A stretch of DNA of 64,000 bases from Apophysomyces variabilis (lineage: Eukaryota > Mucoromycota > Mucoromycetes > Mucorales > Mucoraceae): contig MZZL01000410.1 of NCBI GenBank assembly GCA_002749535.1, forward strand, positions 8,189 to 72,188, in the 5' to 3' direction. Under the pieces are notes generated by a model that saw only the letters and a list, made by a program, of their open reading frames with translations, was not told the DNA's origin and made no database searches. The translations under genes were made by a program, and so were the position numbers. How positions within the stretch are numbered: the first letter of the stretch is position 1; every line of letters begins with the position of its first letter. Below are positions 24,341-36,033 of this stretch, in pieces.

Positions 24341-25429
24341 CCTTTTCATGCTTACTTTATGAGCTTTAATGAGCGACTCTCATCAATTTCCATAGCATTT
24401 TCGCCATTCCTACAACGCAATACAAGTGCGTATTTTGTAAGAATACTGCCGTCCCTTTCTTAAAATGGCAGGACATGCAGATGACCGCGGATGACACGTT
24501 GGACTGTATATCAGATCAAGGTGGGTGAAATATTATGTTTGTGTACATCTGTACAACACACTATTCTAAGCTAAAATTATTTCATCCGCTTTTTGGACGA
24601 GAAAAGGATGGGCTTAAGCATGGTCGGATCAGCAAATGTTGCGCCGTCAAGTGAGTAGCCGCTTATGTTAAATTTGGTGTGTTCGTTTGTACGCCGAAGT
24701 CTGTGAAAGATACGCGCATAAATTTTTAATATAATTAAAGATCTCCCGGTCTTCAGCCCGATCTAGCCTTCCTTGGAAAGCAAACCTTATTTCTAACGAA
24801 CTTTCCTGGTATCGTTTGGCGGACAATTAACAGCGAACGGACCCCACTTAGAAAAGGAATAGCTTCAGATCCCGGGTCAATTTGTATCCTTTATTGCTAC
24901 GTCAATGCCACGCTTGTAAGGATATCCTACGAGATGAAATCCTGTCACGGGAGTTACATGTTTCTTTGTGATGACTATTTGTTCCAGTAGGCGCCAAGGA
25001 TCACCCTCCATAGTGAAGCAGTAGGTTTCGGAAACAATCTCACAACATCAATCATTAGTTTGTCAGATTTGAAGTGTTAGCACGTACAAATCATATCTAC
25101 TCTATGGCATTTTTTGTGGCGTTTGCAAGACTTCGAACTGCGTGCGCCCAACTTGAAGTAACCATGGAAATGAGTTCTATCTGCTATTGAACCATTCCTT
25201 TTTTGCTTTTTTTTGTGCTGTACGAGTCCCTCCATATCTATGCTCTCGTCAGTAACGGATAAGCTTAGTTTTGCCTCATAACTTTGTGGCGTTTTCTTTC
25301 TTTGTATTAATTTTCTTCGGTCCCGAGCACATGAGAATCGTGCGCTCCATAAACGCAACAACCAGCATCCAGTCGTATAAATAACGCTGTTCCCCATCAC
25401 GATGGATACCTATAACCTCGTTGCACACT
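24341..25429. other. Spacer upstream of the pore-forming protein gene
   Basis: No gene is seen. The phrase TACTTTATGAGCT (about 24353) is shared with 9587-9600, perhaps a short repeat. The proximal part acts as promoter for the next gene. Confidence 0.4.
25376..25383 (+). promoter_or_regulatory. TATA box of the pore-forming protein gene
   Basis: TATAAATA ends 46 bp before the ATG at 25430. It supports 25430 as the start and suggests a short leader and a regulated gene. Confidence 0.55.
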
Positions 25430-26377
25430 ATGACTGCAGAATCATCCTTTTACATTCCCCCTCCCACTATTTCCTTCAGACTCAAAAACTATGTAACAAA
25501 CAAGTGTATCTATTCGCGTACCACGGAAAAGCCATACTTCTACCATTACACGGACAACGATTATAGCGATATGTACTGGAAACTTATTCCAGGAAAAGGT
25601 AACCGGGACGGTTACTACAAGCTTCAGAATGATGTTACGGGCTACTACATATTCTCGCGTGACAGCCAATCACCGTACTTTGACCACACAAGTTACCCTG
25701 ATGCCGACGATCAGTACTGGAAGCTTCTTCCTGGGAGTGGCAAGCGTAGTGGTTACTTCCGTATCCAAAACTTGGTAACTGGCAAACGCATTTTTTCACG
25801 CGACAGCCAATCACCGTATTTTGACCATACAGGCTATACTGATGCCGACGACCAGTATTGGACCTTTATCTTTGAAGATATGGAGGTGGACAAGGTTACC
25901 TATGACCTGAAGAAGGGGGTCCTCACTCCTCAGCCCCCACTTGAGTTGGTCAGGCAAACGCTGGAGAACAAAACCAGCAGCGAGCAAAAAATGGAATTCA
26001 AACTTGACCAGAGCACTCAACACACCACAAATTTCGAATACAAGGCCGGATTTACTATCTCTATTGGCGCCAAGTTCAAAGGAGGAATTCCCGTCGTTGC
26101 TGAGACTGAAATTAGCGTTGATACTTCGTTTAGCCAGGAGTTGACATTTGGAAAAACAAGCAGCTTCACAAAGACCTATAGCTCTACTATCCCCGTTGTT
26201 GCGAAGCCTCACACAAAGGTGATAGGCACTTTCTCAGTTCACAAAGGTAATATTCAAGTGCCTTGTACGATTACGATGAAGTCTGCCAAGACAGGACATA
26301 AGGTTGACACGCATGCTGTATTCTCTGGAATCACCACTTGGGATCTGCAGCATTCACTCGATGAAAAACCTGTGTAA
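25430..26377 (+). CDS. Beta-trefoil lectin-like / aerolysin-family pore-forming protein
   Basis: Predicted soluble two-domain protein, 315 aa, single exon. Residues about 15-150 hold three tandem ~45-residue repeats: each has a Tyr/Phe-rich turn, DADDQYW or DYSDMYW, PGxGxRxGYxxxQN, and IFSRDSQSPYF in two of them. This is the pattern of a beta-trefoil or agglutinin lectin. Residues about 165-310 match the aerolysin/ETX-MTX2 fold: LENKTSSEQKMEF, long Thr/Ser beta strands, an amphipathic GFTISIGAKFKGGIPVVAET stretch, then PVVAKPHTKVIGTF. Related fungal proteins bind glycans and oligomerise into membrane pores. No signal peptide is visible. AATAAA lies at 26429-26434. Target and toxicity are unknown. 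Absence of introns in this intron-rich window is unusual. Confidence 0.82.
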   Translation: MTAESSFYIPPPTISFRLKNYVTNKCIYSRTTEKPYFYHYTDNDYSDMYWKLIPGKGNRDGYYKLQNDVTGYYIFSRDSQSPYFDHTSYPDADDQYWKLLPGSGKRSGYFRIQNLVTGKRIFSRDSQSPYFDHTGYTDADDQYWTFIFEDMEVDKVTYDLKKGVLTPQPPLELVRQTLENKTSSEQKMEFKLDQSTQHTTNFEYKAGFTISIGAKFKGGIPVVAETEISVDTSFSQELTFGKTSSFTKTYSSTIPVVAKPHTKVIGTFSVHKGNIQVPCTITMKSAKTGHKVDTHAVFSGITTWDLQHSLDEKPV

Positions 26378-26709
26378 TTGTGATATTATAGCCGTTTCTT
26401 AGCCACTGCGTGTTCTCCTCTTGTTATGAATAAAGATAATTGTTTCAAAAAATTTGATCGTGTTGAAACCAATTTTCATGCAGTTCCTGCTAGTTTATAG
26501 GCCTATGCATTGTTTTGCTATGGCATGATTTCTTTAGAACAGATCACCTCTAGGAAGCTGCCATATCATTGCCATTTCTTAACTATAAGTGCCGCCCACA
26601 TCCCGTTAGATAGTAAAGCTTTCCAAATTTCCCGTTTCTGGAGGACAATGAAGAACAGATTTTATAGGTTTTATACAGATTGAATTGGTAAATGACATAA
26701 ATTGCCGAC

Positions 26710-27874
26710 TTATTGGAACACTTTTTTGTCGCTGAGTTCTGACTCTTCGCCTTCTGCTTCCTTGATTCTTGCTTTGCGCACTTCTTGCGCTTGTTGTCGA
26801 ACCTGATACTTCTTGAGTTTCTCTTTGCGAAGAGCGGAACGGATCTAGAAAGAGCAAAATAGGCATAGATTAATCCACCATATCCTATTTCACTTGATTT
26901 GCGCGCTGTTCGTACTTACAAAGTTGGGATGCACGAATTCAGGGTTTTCAAACACGGTCGGTCCACCAAAGGAACCATCAAAGATACGGATAACAGTCAA
27001 ACAGAATCGAGGACCGATTTCAACGAGAGAGATATCGTCTTTATCCTTGGCTGTATAACCGGGCGTATTTTGCGCATTCTTTTCGACAATCTGGCGATAA
27101 AAGAGAAAGTGTCGGTATATTACTCTCTTGTCTCCCAGATTACATTTCTATATCTTTTGTTTACCTGATAATTTCTGAACCATATACGGTTATCCACAAT
27201 GGAGAAAGACAGAACATGGTCGATGAATGGCTTTGATCGTCGGGAACCCTTAGGAACATTGAACACTTGGGAGAGTAATTCCTTCAGTAGTTGCCAATGA
27301 GGAGCCGAGTCAAAGTTTGCGTCAAAGGATAGAACGTGTCGGGATCCTTTCAAACAGTTGCCTGTCATTTTTAATTCATCCATCGTATGCACTGTGTAAC
27401 ACAGACAAAAGGAAGCAGTCAGTTACCTACCCCTAAAAGCTTCTATGCCCAATTTCTTACTTACAATTTTGACAGTGAAATTTGACGGAAGGTCCATTGG
27501 GTGTCTTGGACATCCACAAGTACAAGTCCTGACGCTTGCGTACTTCGAAAAAGATAGCATTGTTGCAATTGTTCAATTCGGCCAGTTCGTTCAGTATACG
27601 AATGTTGGACTTTGTATCAAATTTGGCGTCTTTTTTGCCATGGGGCAACATAGCAGAAAGATCTGTTAACAAGTGACGATGACTAGAAGAGACTCAAGTT
27701 AGGGGACCCATCGTAGGGTTTGATCAGCACATGGTATTGCTTTCTCGCGTACCGGAATGTAATGCCACGTGATGACAAGATCATCACTCTCTGTTTGTTG
27801 ATACGTCTGTCTTTAACCTTGTTTTCTTGCGTGCCTTTGACAGCATGCTCAGCAGCTTTGAATATTGTGGACAT
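26710..27874 (-). CDS. BRX1: Ribosome biogenesis protein BRX1 (Brix domain)
   Basis: Nucleolar 60S subunit assembly factor. Exons in coding order: 27874-27753, 27682-27465, 27391-27165, 27090-26920, 26844-26710; phases fit, 290 aa, essentially the length of yeast Brx1 (291). Key segments are RVMILSSRGITFRHRHLLTDL at the start of the Brix domain, then FFEVRKRQDLYLWMSKTPNG, NLHTMDELKMTGNCLKGSRH and LVEIGPRFCLTVIRIFDGSFGG, and a Lys/Arg/Glu-rich C-terminal helix. The conserved NLHTMDEL spans the exon 2/3 junction and confirms it. Confidence 0.95.
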
Positions 27875-28483
27875 GGTTGTGTTTCAATCGAGATCTTCCG
27901 TGCCCTTTTTCGAAAGGGAACTTTTTTTTTGCTTTCTATCACTGACCACAGACTTGTGGCTTGGTCACGGAGCATATTACACTCCGACAGTGGAAATCAG
28001 CGTTGGTATTTCCCGTTAAATTAAGGTTCCCAATTATGTCCTTTCAAATTGAGATCCATTGATTTGAAAGACAGTGCCTCGTTACTTATATGACAGCTTT
28101 TAAGGATAGCCTAACGAATTCATTTCTTCACCATTTATGAAGGTCATCTATAGCTAGAAATTTTTGTCATGCGTGGCTATAACCGTAATAATCAATAGTT
28201 CGATAGGTAAATACGAAAATTTTTATTGTTTCTTCCAAAGGCATTCTAGCGAAATGCCTTGTACATCATCACACCAGCACACGTCGTTTTCTGATCATGA
28301 AATAAAAGGACTAAGTGGCTTCTACATCTAAAGAGCAAGGCTGGTGGGAAAAGGTAAGCCTAAGGAACATTTACGAAAATCAGGCTCTGTCATTTGTATT
28401 TTTGAATTATGGCGGAATACTTTTTTTATTCAACTTTTATACAGTTAATGGTCTAAACAGTATTTAATTGTCGAAACACAAAC
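27875..28483. other. Spacer between BRX1 and the metallo-hydrolase gene
   Basis: No gene is seen. It contains the BRX1 promoter and the 3' flank of the next minus-strand gene. Confidence 0.45.
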
Positions 28484-29284
28484 TTAAATGATTCTCTTTG
28501 GTACGCCTGGAGTTAGCCAGCAAACCTTGTCCATAATATTTTCTTCTTCAAAGACCTTCCGCAACTGATCACCAAATTCGGTAAAGTGCTGCCATGATTC
28601 AAAGTGCATAGGCACTAGAATATCGGCGCCGATGTCACGAGCGAGCTTTGCAGCATCCTTACCGCCCATGGTGATCGGAACAGGACCATTGGGGGTGGGG
28701 ACCTCAGCAGCTCCGAGATTGACAATAGCCACAGCGATGTGGTATTTGTCACGCATTTGTAAAAGCTCTTCGATGTAAACCGTATCTCCGGATACATAGA
28801 TGACATTTGGTTTGCCTTCTGCACTGACACCGAAGGAAGGTGCCTCCAGGATGAAGCCAGTAACCTCTCCGCCGGGCACATGTTTACAGGGGGTACCAGT
28901 TACCTTGAATTGTTTTCCTCCTGCTTCAAGTGTTACGGTTTCCCAAGGAAGAAGACCACGGACACCAGGTCTTGGTTGAAGATTTCTGGCGCCATCCATT
29001 GTGGTGAAAACCTTCCGACCGTCTAGCAGTCTTCGACCGGCTTCGTCAAGGTTGTCCGGATGATCTTCGTGACTTAGCAGGATAGCATCAATAGGAGGAA
29101 GATCTTGTAATTGAAATGCAGGGCTTTCAGTGAGCTTCAGCACCATGACACCTACGTCAAATTCGGTCCCTCCGCTTGAGAAAACTGGATCAGTGAGGAG
29201 GTTGACTCCATCAATTTCAATGATGGCGGTAGCGGTGCCAATATGAGTAATTGTCAGAGTGCTCTTGAAGCCGGTAGGAGACAT
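28484..29284 (-). CDS. Metallo-beta-lactamase-fold hydrolase (UlaG / NAPE-PLD-like)
   Basis: Single-exon gene, 266 aa, ATG at 29284. The fold starts with ITHIGTATAIIEIDGVNLLTDP, typical of the Lactamase_B_2 group. The metal motif is LLSHEDHPDNLDE (His72, His75, Asp77), a variant of HxHxDH with Asn in last place. Later ligands are in PCKHVPGG, VSGDTVY and VPMHFESW. Relatives hydrolyse lactones, phosphodiesters or N-acylphospholipids, so the substrate cannot be assigned. There is no targeting signal. The intronless structure and compact length resemble bacterial homologues, so horizontal origin is possible but unproven. Confidence 0.85.
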   Translation of the reverse strand: MSPTGFKSTLTITHIGTATAIIEIDGVNLLTDPVFSSGGTEFDVGVMVLKLTESPAFQLQDLPPIDAILLSHEDHPDNLDEAGRRLLDGRKVFTTMDGARNLQPRPGVRGLLPWETVTLEAGGKQFKVTGTPCKHVPGGEVTGFILEAPSFGVSAEGKPNVIYVSGDTVYIEELLQMRDKYHIAVAIVNLGAAEVPTPNGPVPITMGGKDAAKLARDIGADILVPMHFESWQHFTEFGDQLRKVFEEENIMDKVCWLTPGVPKRII

Positions 29285-31001
29285 TGAACTAGATATGGAA
29301 GCCAGAAAAGATATTGAGCGGATAAAAAATGATTATTGCCCATACAATTCATGCATGATTTATAGGCTTTCGGCAGGGGCAAAAATAACTTATCCGTTGG
29401 CCAATGGGAAGCTAAGGAAACCTAAAGCCGACCATCTTGGATGCCTTGATCTCTCTAGACGCCCTATTTCAGACAACTACCGGTTTATGTTGTCCCATCT
29501 TCCCAGGTACCAGTACGAAGGGATGGATCAACCAAATAGACAGGCAAAATCTTTGGTTACGTTACCTTATTGTATTGATTTGGCAAAGTTATAAGAGATG
29601 CCGTTGTCTGAAATGATTACTATGTAATAAATATAAGACAAGGGGGAGAGACCGATTGATCTGCCAAGGCCTTTGTCTGTTTGTATAATTAATCTATTGG
29701 TTGAGTCAAAGGCTTCAGAAGATCGGACAACTGTATTCCAGTGTAATTGTAACTCCTGGGAGCGGTCGACAAAAGTAAAAAGGATCTAAAGCATAAGACA
29801 GAGTAAACGTGGTAAAATCAGCGACAGCTGTGTATAAAAAAAAAAGGAAAAGCAAAATCGTAGATATCAAATCTGGTCAGGTCAGGCCGAATGTGGCACA
29901 CTGGGAACCATGAAGGACTGGCCGATGCGAATGGTTGGGGAAGAAAAATCTTCCACAATTCTGGAGCGCTTACTAATTATATCGATAAAAGACCCGATTT
30001 GCAAGGTGACAAATCAAAGTAGCATACGAAGAGCGTCGGCCGGATGTCTAAATACAGGAATTGGCTCTTCTGCGATCATTAGAGCACGTCGAAGCAAAAC
30101 TCTTTGCCCTGTAAGGACATAGAAGCGTTATTGCTGGTGGATCCCACAAGGAAATAAAGAAAAGAGGCTAAATTAGCCATCGTCTTTGCTGTAATAAAGT
30201 ACTATTGCACATTTATTTCTGTTTTGTTCGGATTATTTTGCGCCAAGCATAGGATAAGTTGACGTCTGCTGAATTTACACTACAGAATGGTTAGATAATA
30301 CAGTATACCTTGATTAACGCTTTCTGCAGCATTTCCCAAAAACAATTTCGCAAACTACGAAATCTACATATGCATCTTGCATTTGCTTGGTTGGGAAGCA
30401 GGGTATGGCGTCATCAGTTTGCTGACAGGTGTGTAAAATTGGTCAATTCGACCTCTTATAACAGGACAATTAATGTGATTTCTTATCGTCAAGCCCACTT
30501 TCCAAAATGCGCCTAGTGAATTTGCTAGATTCGATTTTAATTTTTGGGAATGAATTAGTACTTGGAAAGAATTCTTGCCTTGCTTTCATATAGAATTGAA
30601 TGTTGGTTCGATTCACGGACCAGGTAGCAACCCTCAGTACACGCTGCAAGGCCTGCATAACGTGCACAGCAGAAGCAGTAAACGCAGCAGGTCATCACCC
30701 TTGGCCATCTTCAGCAAGCTGATTAGCTCACCGTCAATAAGAGTTGTTGCTCTCAATGGTCATGAAACAGTTAGATCAAGCCAAAAGCATTAAAGTGAAT
30801 TAGATTAACGACTCCCATTACCTTAAATATATTGAAATGCTTTATGCGCAATGGAATTGATGGCATTGTACTACCTAAGAATTGAAATTGCCAAAAAAAA
30901 TAATGGGATTTCGCAGAAAACAATAATACATAGGGGAAAATGCTTTAATTAATTTAAAAAAACAATTGGTATGGTTTAATGTATGTATGCTATTTCAGTA
31001 T
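29285..31001. other. AT-rich spacer containing one copy of repeat C
   Basis: No convincing coding region. Apart from the dispersed repeat near 30361 I see only short unsupported frames. The 3' flank of the apyrase gene occupies the last part. Confidence 0.45.
30361..30432 (+). repeat. Dispersed repeat C, copy 1
   Basis: It contains ATATGCATCTTGCATTTGCTTGG, then GGGTATGGCGTCATC and GCTGACAGG. Copies in the same orientation lie at 34657-34730 and 62083-62150 with the same word order. It is a short, old dispersed repeat, perhaps a transposon end. Confidence 0.65.
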
Positions 31002-33607
31002 TCAAGGCTCTCGCTTCGGTGTCCTTGATCTTCGTTCATCCAAACTTGTCCGAGGACTTCCTCGTGGACTAGCATTGCCACCAGGTAACCAGACATGGCC
31101 AGACATCGGCGGTTGTGGTGCAGGATTCATGGTTTCTGCTGAATCACTCGCAGCATAGTCATCTTCGTCAGAAAGCTCGTGGATCACGAAGCCGTTCCGA
31201 GATCGCGATCGTCGCATACTGATGGGTCTGTCGGCACTTGCGCCAGCCAACGGGGATAAGGCGCGAACTTCCGGTGCAAGCCCATTCAGGTTATTTGAGC
31301 TTCCAATTCTGGCCGTAAGATTCGATGAACTGCCGTTTCGATTAGCTAGATTCACAACAGATGATGTACGAAACGGAAGAACACTCGATCCTTCTGCAGC
31401 ATCGCCAAACACGTTGCCCATAGGGAAACCTCCGCCATGACTATCGCCGCTGTATCTTTTTTTGCTCCAGTATTTCGTCGAAACTGCACTGAATGACTTG
31501 TTGGAAGGTGGAAGAGTCGCTCGCGGTGTGAGTGAAGGCGACATGCTAATAGCAATATTGTCGTTCGCTGCAACGGCTTGTTCTGGTAACGCATCAATTT
31601 CTACACTAACAGGTGGCATGGCTGTACTTCGGCTCCGGAGAAGACGCGAAGCCCAGTATCGCAAACTAAGCGTTGACCTAGAAAGGGCGCTGGTGAGACC
31701 GTTGGTCAATGTGTAAAGCACAGATTGTCTCGAAGTATTGGCCATAGATCCTATTCCAAGAATACCGCCATTGACACCTTGGTCCACTCGTCGATACTCG
31801 TCTGATCTGTCCTTCTTGTGAACACGCTTAAAAAGACACCACAAAAACATAAAGCACAGAACCACGACTGTCAATACAGCGAAAGAGGATAAAGAGGAAC
31901 CTTCCCAGATACTCTTCATCAAATTCCCCGAACCGATCGTATGCAATGTTTCTTTTGGAGGAGGGCTTATGCCGTCTGGTAATTGATGTGGACCTTCATC
32001 ATCGGTATTATGGCCCTGGTAATGATCGCTATAGTCCAGCAACGGGATTTGATTAGAGACTATCAGCACCATAGCACCGAGAGTCCAAGATACTTGTATG
32101 TCATTGATCGTGTTAATGCTTTGGAAAGGCGGGTTCCAATTTTTTGATTCTATGCTTTCTATCGACTGTTCCAGCAGTTCTTTGTCGTTCGACGGATTGT
32201 TGTGGCCACTAGGATCAACTGTGCGAGGTACACTGATACCATCATGTAGCATATTAACAATCCAAGCCGATTTAAAACACTGAAGCTGATATCGTGAAAC
32301 CTCTATCGTATCCAAATCCTTATGCTCTTCCATCGTTTTCGACCAGTCTCTTCCGCAATAATCCGTAGCTTTTTGCTCGTACTCCTGAAAATCGTACACT
32401 CCACCCAGTCCCAGGATATCGTGCGATGAATACCAGTACTCTGAAATTCCAACGAATTTGTTCACAGACCAGTCAATATGTGGCGTATGGACACCGTTAA
32501 ATAAACAAGGTTCTTTTGCGCACTTTACGGACTTGTTAAGGAGGGGAAGGGTCTTCTCAAGGCACTCATTAAATGATCCCGTGCCATGAAGTGTTAAAGG
32601 TATGCTTGTAGAAAACGAATCTGCCATAGTCAAGTTCAACGGGAGACATGGATCGTCTAAATGAAGTGTATGATCCTCATTCAGTGTAACCTTGCGATCT
32701 GGATCGTCGTGGGCGTCCTTCAATCGTTGTTCCAGGTATCGCCTTCTCGCTTCATTACTCCCATAACCAAGAAATGTTGTAACGAACACATCGTATTCTA
32801 CCTGACGTCCATCCAGCGTGCGCAAATATATTTGGGTAAGATCGTCCATATGTTCTTCTTTCTGGTGATGCTCTGGTTCGAAAGCGATCTGTGTACTCGC
32901 ACCACCCATATCCAAGAATCCAAAAGTATGATGTTGCTCTCGCTGACCAGTAGGTGACTGAAGAGATGCTTGGATACTGGTGTCAAAACCGCCCATAAGA
33001 TAGTTAATTGCTACCCATCCGTAAACACCCTCTCGTTGACCTGTAATAATCTGGATATGGGATTCGCAATTGCTCATGAAGAAGGAATAATTATCCTGAA
33101 TAAAGCTGCACGTTGCATTAAGTACTGCCTTGCTTTCCTGCACTGGTAATAGCCGCATCCCAGCCGTAGCCATGAGATAGATGGGCGTCTTCCGGTGGCT
33201 CTCTTCCGGTACTACTTCGCTGGCGAAATCCAGCAAGCCACGTAGATGTTCTCCAACTTCAGCAGGCTTACTGCCGTAAGTAGAAATACCTAGGATATTT
33301 TGCTTTAAATAAACATATAGCACGTATAATAATTTGATCTTTTCCAATACGAGTCCGGGCATTCTTTCTTTTTCTTACCTGGTTCTTCTCTTAGCGTCCA
33401 TTTAAATCCTTCTTTATCACCACGTTCAACGACAGGAATTTTCCCTCTCAATTCCTCCGGAGTATATATAGACTTTACATGTTCATGGTCTTTCCAAGAA
33501 TACACGTAGATTCTTGATCCGGATGAGCCTGCGTCAATGATAATGCCATAACGTCGATTGTTTGCCCATGTGTCGTTCAAGATGGGCAATCGTTTCGCGA
33601 GAGACAT
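31002..33607 (-). CDS. GDA1/CD39-family nucleoside di/triphosphatase (apyrase, Ynd1-like)
   Basis: Hydrolyses NDP/NTP to NMP. In the Golgi of fungi it removes nucleotide by-products of glycosylation. Exons: 33607-33379 and 33289-31002; 838 aa. Apyrase conserved regions appear in order: DAGSSGSR (25-32), MATAGMRLLP, EGVYGWVAINYLMGG, and LDMGGASTQIAFEP. A single membrane segment (LSSFAVLTVVVLCFMFLWCLF) lies near residue 555, followed by a long Ser/Arg-rich cytosolic tail with an acidic patch (ELSDEDDYAASDSAE). There is no N-terminal membrane anchor, as in yeast Ynd1 (630 aa), but this tail is longer. The 89-nt intron joins EEPG to ISTYGSKP. Confidence 0.92.
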
Positions 33608-36033
33608 TGATCAGAAAAAGAGAGTGGTAGTGAAGAAGCCAGGATTGCAGCAAAGCGCACGAAATGGTTATGAGCGCAAGAGAAGGGTGTAATCCGAGGC
33701 AGCAAAGGAAGGGGGTTCACGAACACCAGTGTGTAGTTCTGGGTGGTAATAATAGTGAATGTATAATTAGAAACGGACAGTGACGAGATGAAGACACCCG
33801 ACGGTAGTTTCTCCTCATCTTACCGGAAGGCAACCGATGGGATAAAGGAGGGAAAGCTGGGTACAATTCTGAATTGTCCGCTTCGGCGAGAAAATTTATT
33901 CTAAAAAATTTGGTTGTGCGAAAACATCATAACGATAAGTGATACAGTTGCATATGCACTTTGAATGGGATTTCTTCCAGAAATTAAATGAAGTACATCG
34001 TTGCATAAGGTACCCTATTTGCCTCAATAAGCTACCCAAAATAATTTCGCAACCTAAGAAACTCAAGGTGGTAGTCCGTCCGTCGAAAGTAAGTGTCCTA
34101 ACGAACAAAAACTCGGTGTCCGCTTCCTTTGCACGAATTGATCTATAGCTCAGAAAATAAGAACAACGTCCAGATCTCTTTAAGATGTCTCCAGAAAGTA
34201 TAAGCCAGAAAGACGATACGTTTAACAATCTTAATACACACTCATATACAGAAACCCACTCTCTATCTCGAAGTTCGAGATTCGCCGCAAGTCGATCTTT
34301 GGTATTCTTTCTCCTTTAATAGAGTTGATATGATCCACATGGCCATCATCCATGTATTATTCGACTCATGTGTATGTCCTAGAGAGGAAGAGATAACAGT
34401 GATCACTCGTTCTGTACGACGTCGAACAAGACCTTGCCAAACCGAGATTATGGTTGAACCACCTAAAGGCTCAAGGACGAACAAGCCAACGAGAAGAAGA
34501 AAGACCAGAATCGTCCAGGGTCCAGTAAGACGATCCAAAAGACTGATAGCAAAGAAGCATAAAATATCTACGAGTCAAGTGGATGGGGCTTTTACGCCCT
34601 CTATTCAGTAAGTCTTATTGAATGAGTGTTACTTTTCTTCTATTATTCACCGAATAAATTTATATATACATCTTGCATTCGCTTGGGGGGAACCTGGGTA
34701 TGGCGTGCTCAAAGTTTTTTGACAGGCCTGTACTGCTCTTTTCGAAACAGGTTGCTCCCTAATGCACCGTCCCTCAGCTTGAAATGGCAAAAGTACTGCC
34801 AAACTATTTGTCATCAGCAACACAAGCGACGAGCTATGGTTCACCAACCAATCATTGGTTCCACGTTTGATCGAGAAATCTATCTTTATCACTTCCTTTT
34901 CTACTTAGCTTCAGTTATTATTAAGCGTTAAGGTGGTACAGAAAATTCGAGGTAGAAATTAGGACAAACATAAGAATCCTAAAGCTGTCCTCTGAAACAT
35001 GGATGTTCTTGCAAATCCAACTATTCTTGCAGGCCGGCATAAGCGGGTAGGAGTACTGCGCAAGGAATATTATTTATCGAACTTTCATATCAATGATGAC
35101 TGTTGAGCGCAGAGTTTCCTTCTACGATTTCAGCTTAGACATTAACTGACCGTCCAGAACAAACTAAATACTTCCTGCTTAAAGCAAATCAATGATATGG
35201 ATCGGTCTGATATAGATGTAAATTTCAATATATAGTTAGCATCGGTAATTGAACTTTCAAAAGCTTCTTCGAACGTGAGTAGGTGCTCTACTGGACCGGT
35301 TCCCACAGATAAATAAGCATACTCATACTTTTATGTTTAAATTTTAATAAGCAAATAGCGTGGAACCTGTGAGCATCCTCTAGTGTGTGCCGAACCATAA
35401 CTGCAAGCAAACAACAGCTTGAAAATATACATTAAAAAAAAGATGGATATAACGAAATCGCTACAAAGAATTCTATAGTTAGAAGCGTTGCTGTTTTGGT
35501 ATGTTACACACAATGCGTTGAGCTAATAAAAACAACCACAGTCAACTGGATAGGACAAAGTACAACAACTGGACCATAGGCAATAGAAATTGGAAGATGC
35601 AGCGGCAAAGAAAGCGAAGATGTACGTTTGCATGAATAAGCCATATGGACTTTAGTGGTGCGCTAATAGGTTAATCCCAGCATAAGCTATAGCAAAAAGT
35701 TGCTGCCACCTAGTATCTTGCGTTGACAGCCAAGCAGATTAAAAGAGAGAACTGGATACTGTTTGTATGAGACGGCACGAGTGAGTGATCAGCGGGAGGA
35801 GCGGCACATGCTTGTGCGGAGCCTAAATTTACCGTTCTTTTGATGTGATGCAGTTTTTTCTTTCCTTTGATGATCAAAACGGTCACTGTGGCTCAAGGAT
35901 TGATGCTGATTGGCTGAAACATTCGTGATTTGCTGCAAAACTTCCATCATTTAACGTATTTATTCATTCGAGAAAGCGCTAGTTCGTTTGCGTTATTCTT
36001 CTTTACTCTCCTTTAATTTTATTTATTCTCATC
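33608..36033. other. AT-rich spacer containing one copy of repeat C
   Basis: No supported gene. A basic frame at 34330-34611 and an opposite hydrophobic frame were considered and not called. The last ~200 bp form the DMT transporter promoter, with a pyrimidine-rich leader before the ATG at 36034. Confidence 0.4.
34657..34730 (+). repeat. Dispersed repeat C, copy 2
   Basis: It shares ATACATCTTGCATTCGCTTGG, then GGGTATGGCGTGCTC and TTGACAGGCC, with the copies at 30361 and 62083, in the same orientation. Confidence 0.65.

Noticed and set aside
29259..29594. Plus-strand frame overlapping the start of the metallo-hydrolase gene
   Set aside because: It runs antisense into the first codons of a confident gene and covers its promoter. 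No domain is visible.
34263..34611. Basic 93-codon frame (+) and opposite hydrophobic frame (-)
   Set aside because: The minus frame begins at TTG, and the plus frame has an ATG but no family resemblance or supporting splice partners. Their overlap on opposite strands makes both doubtful.
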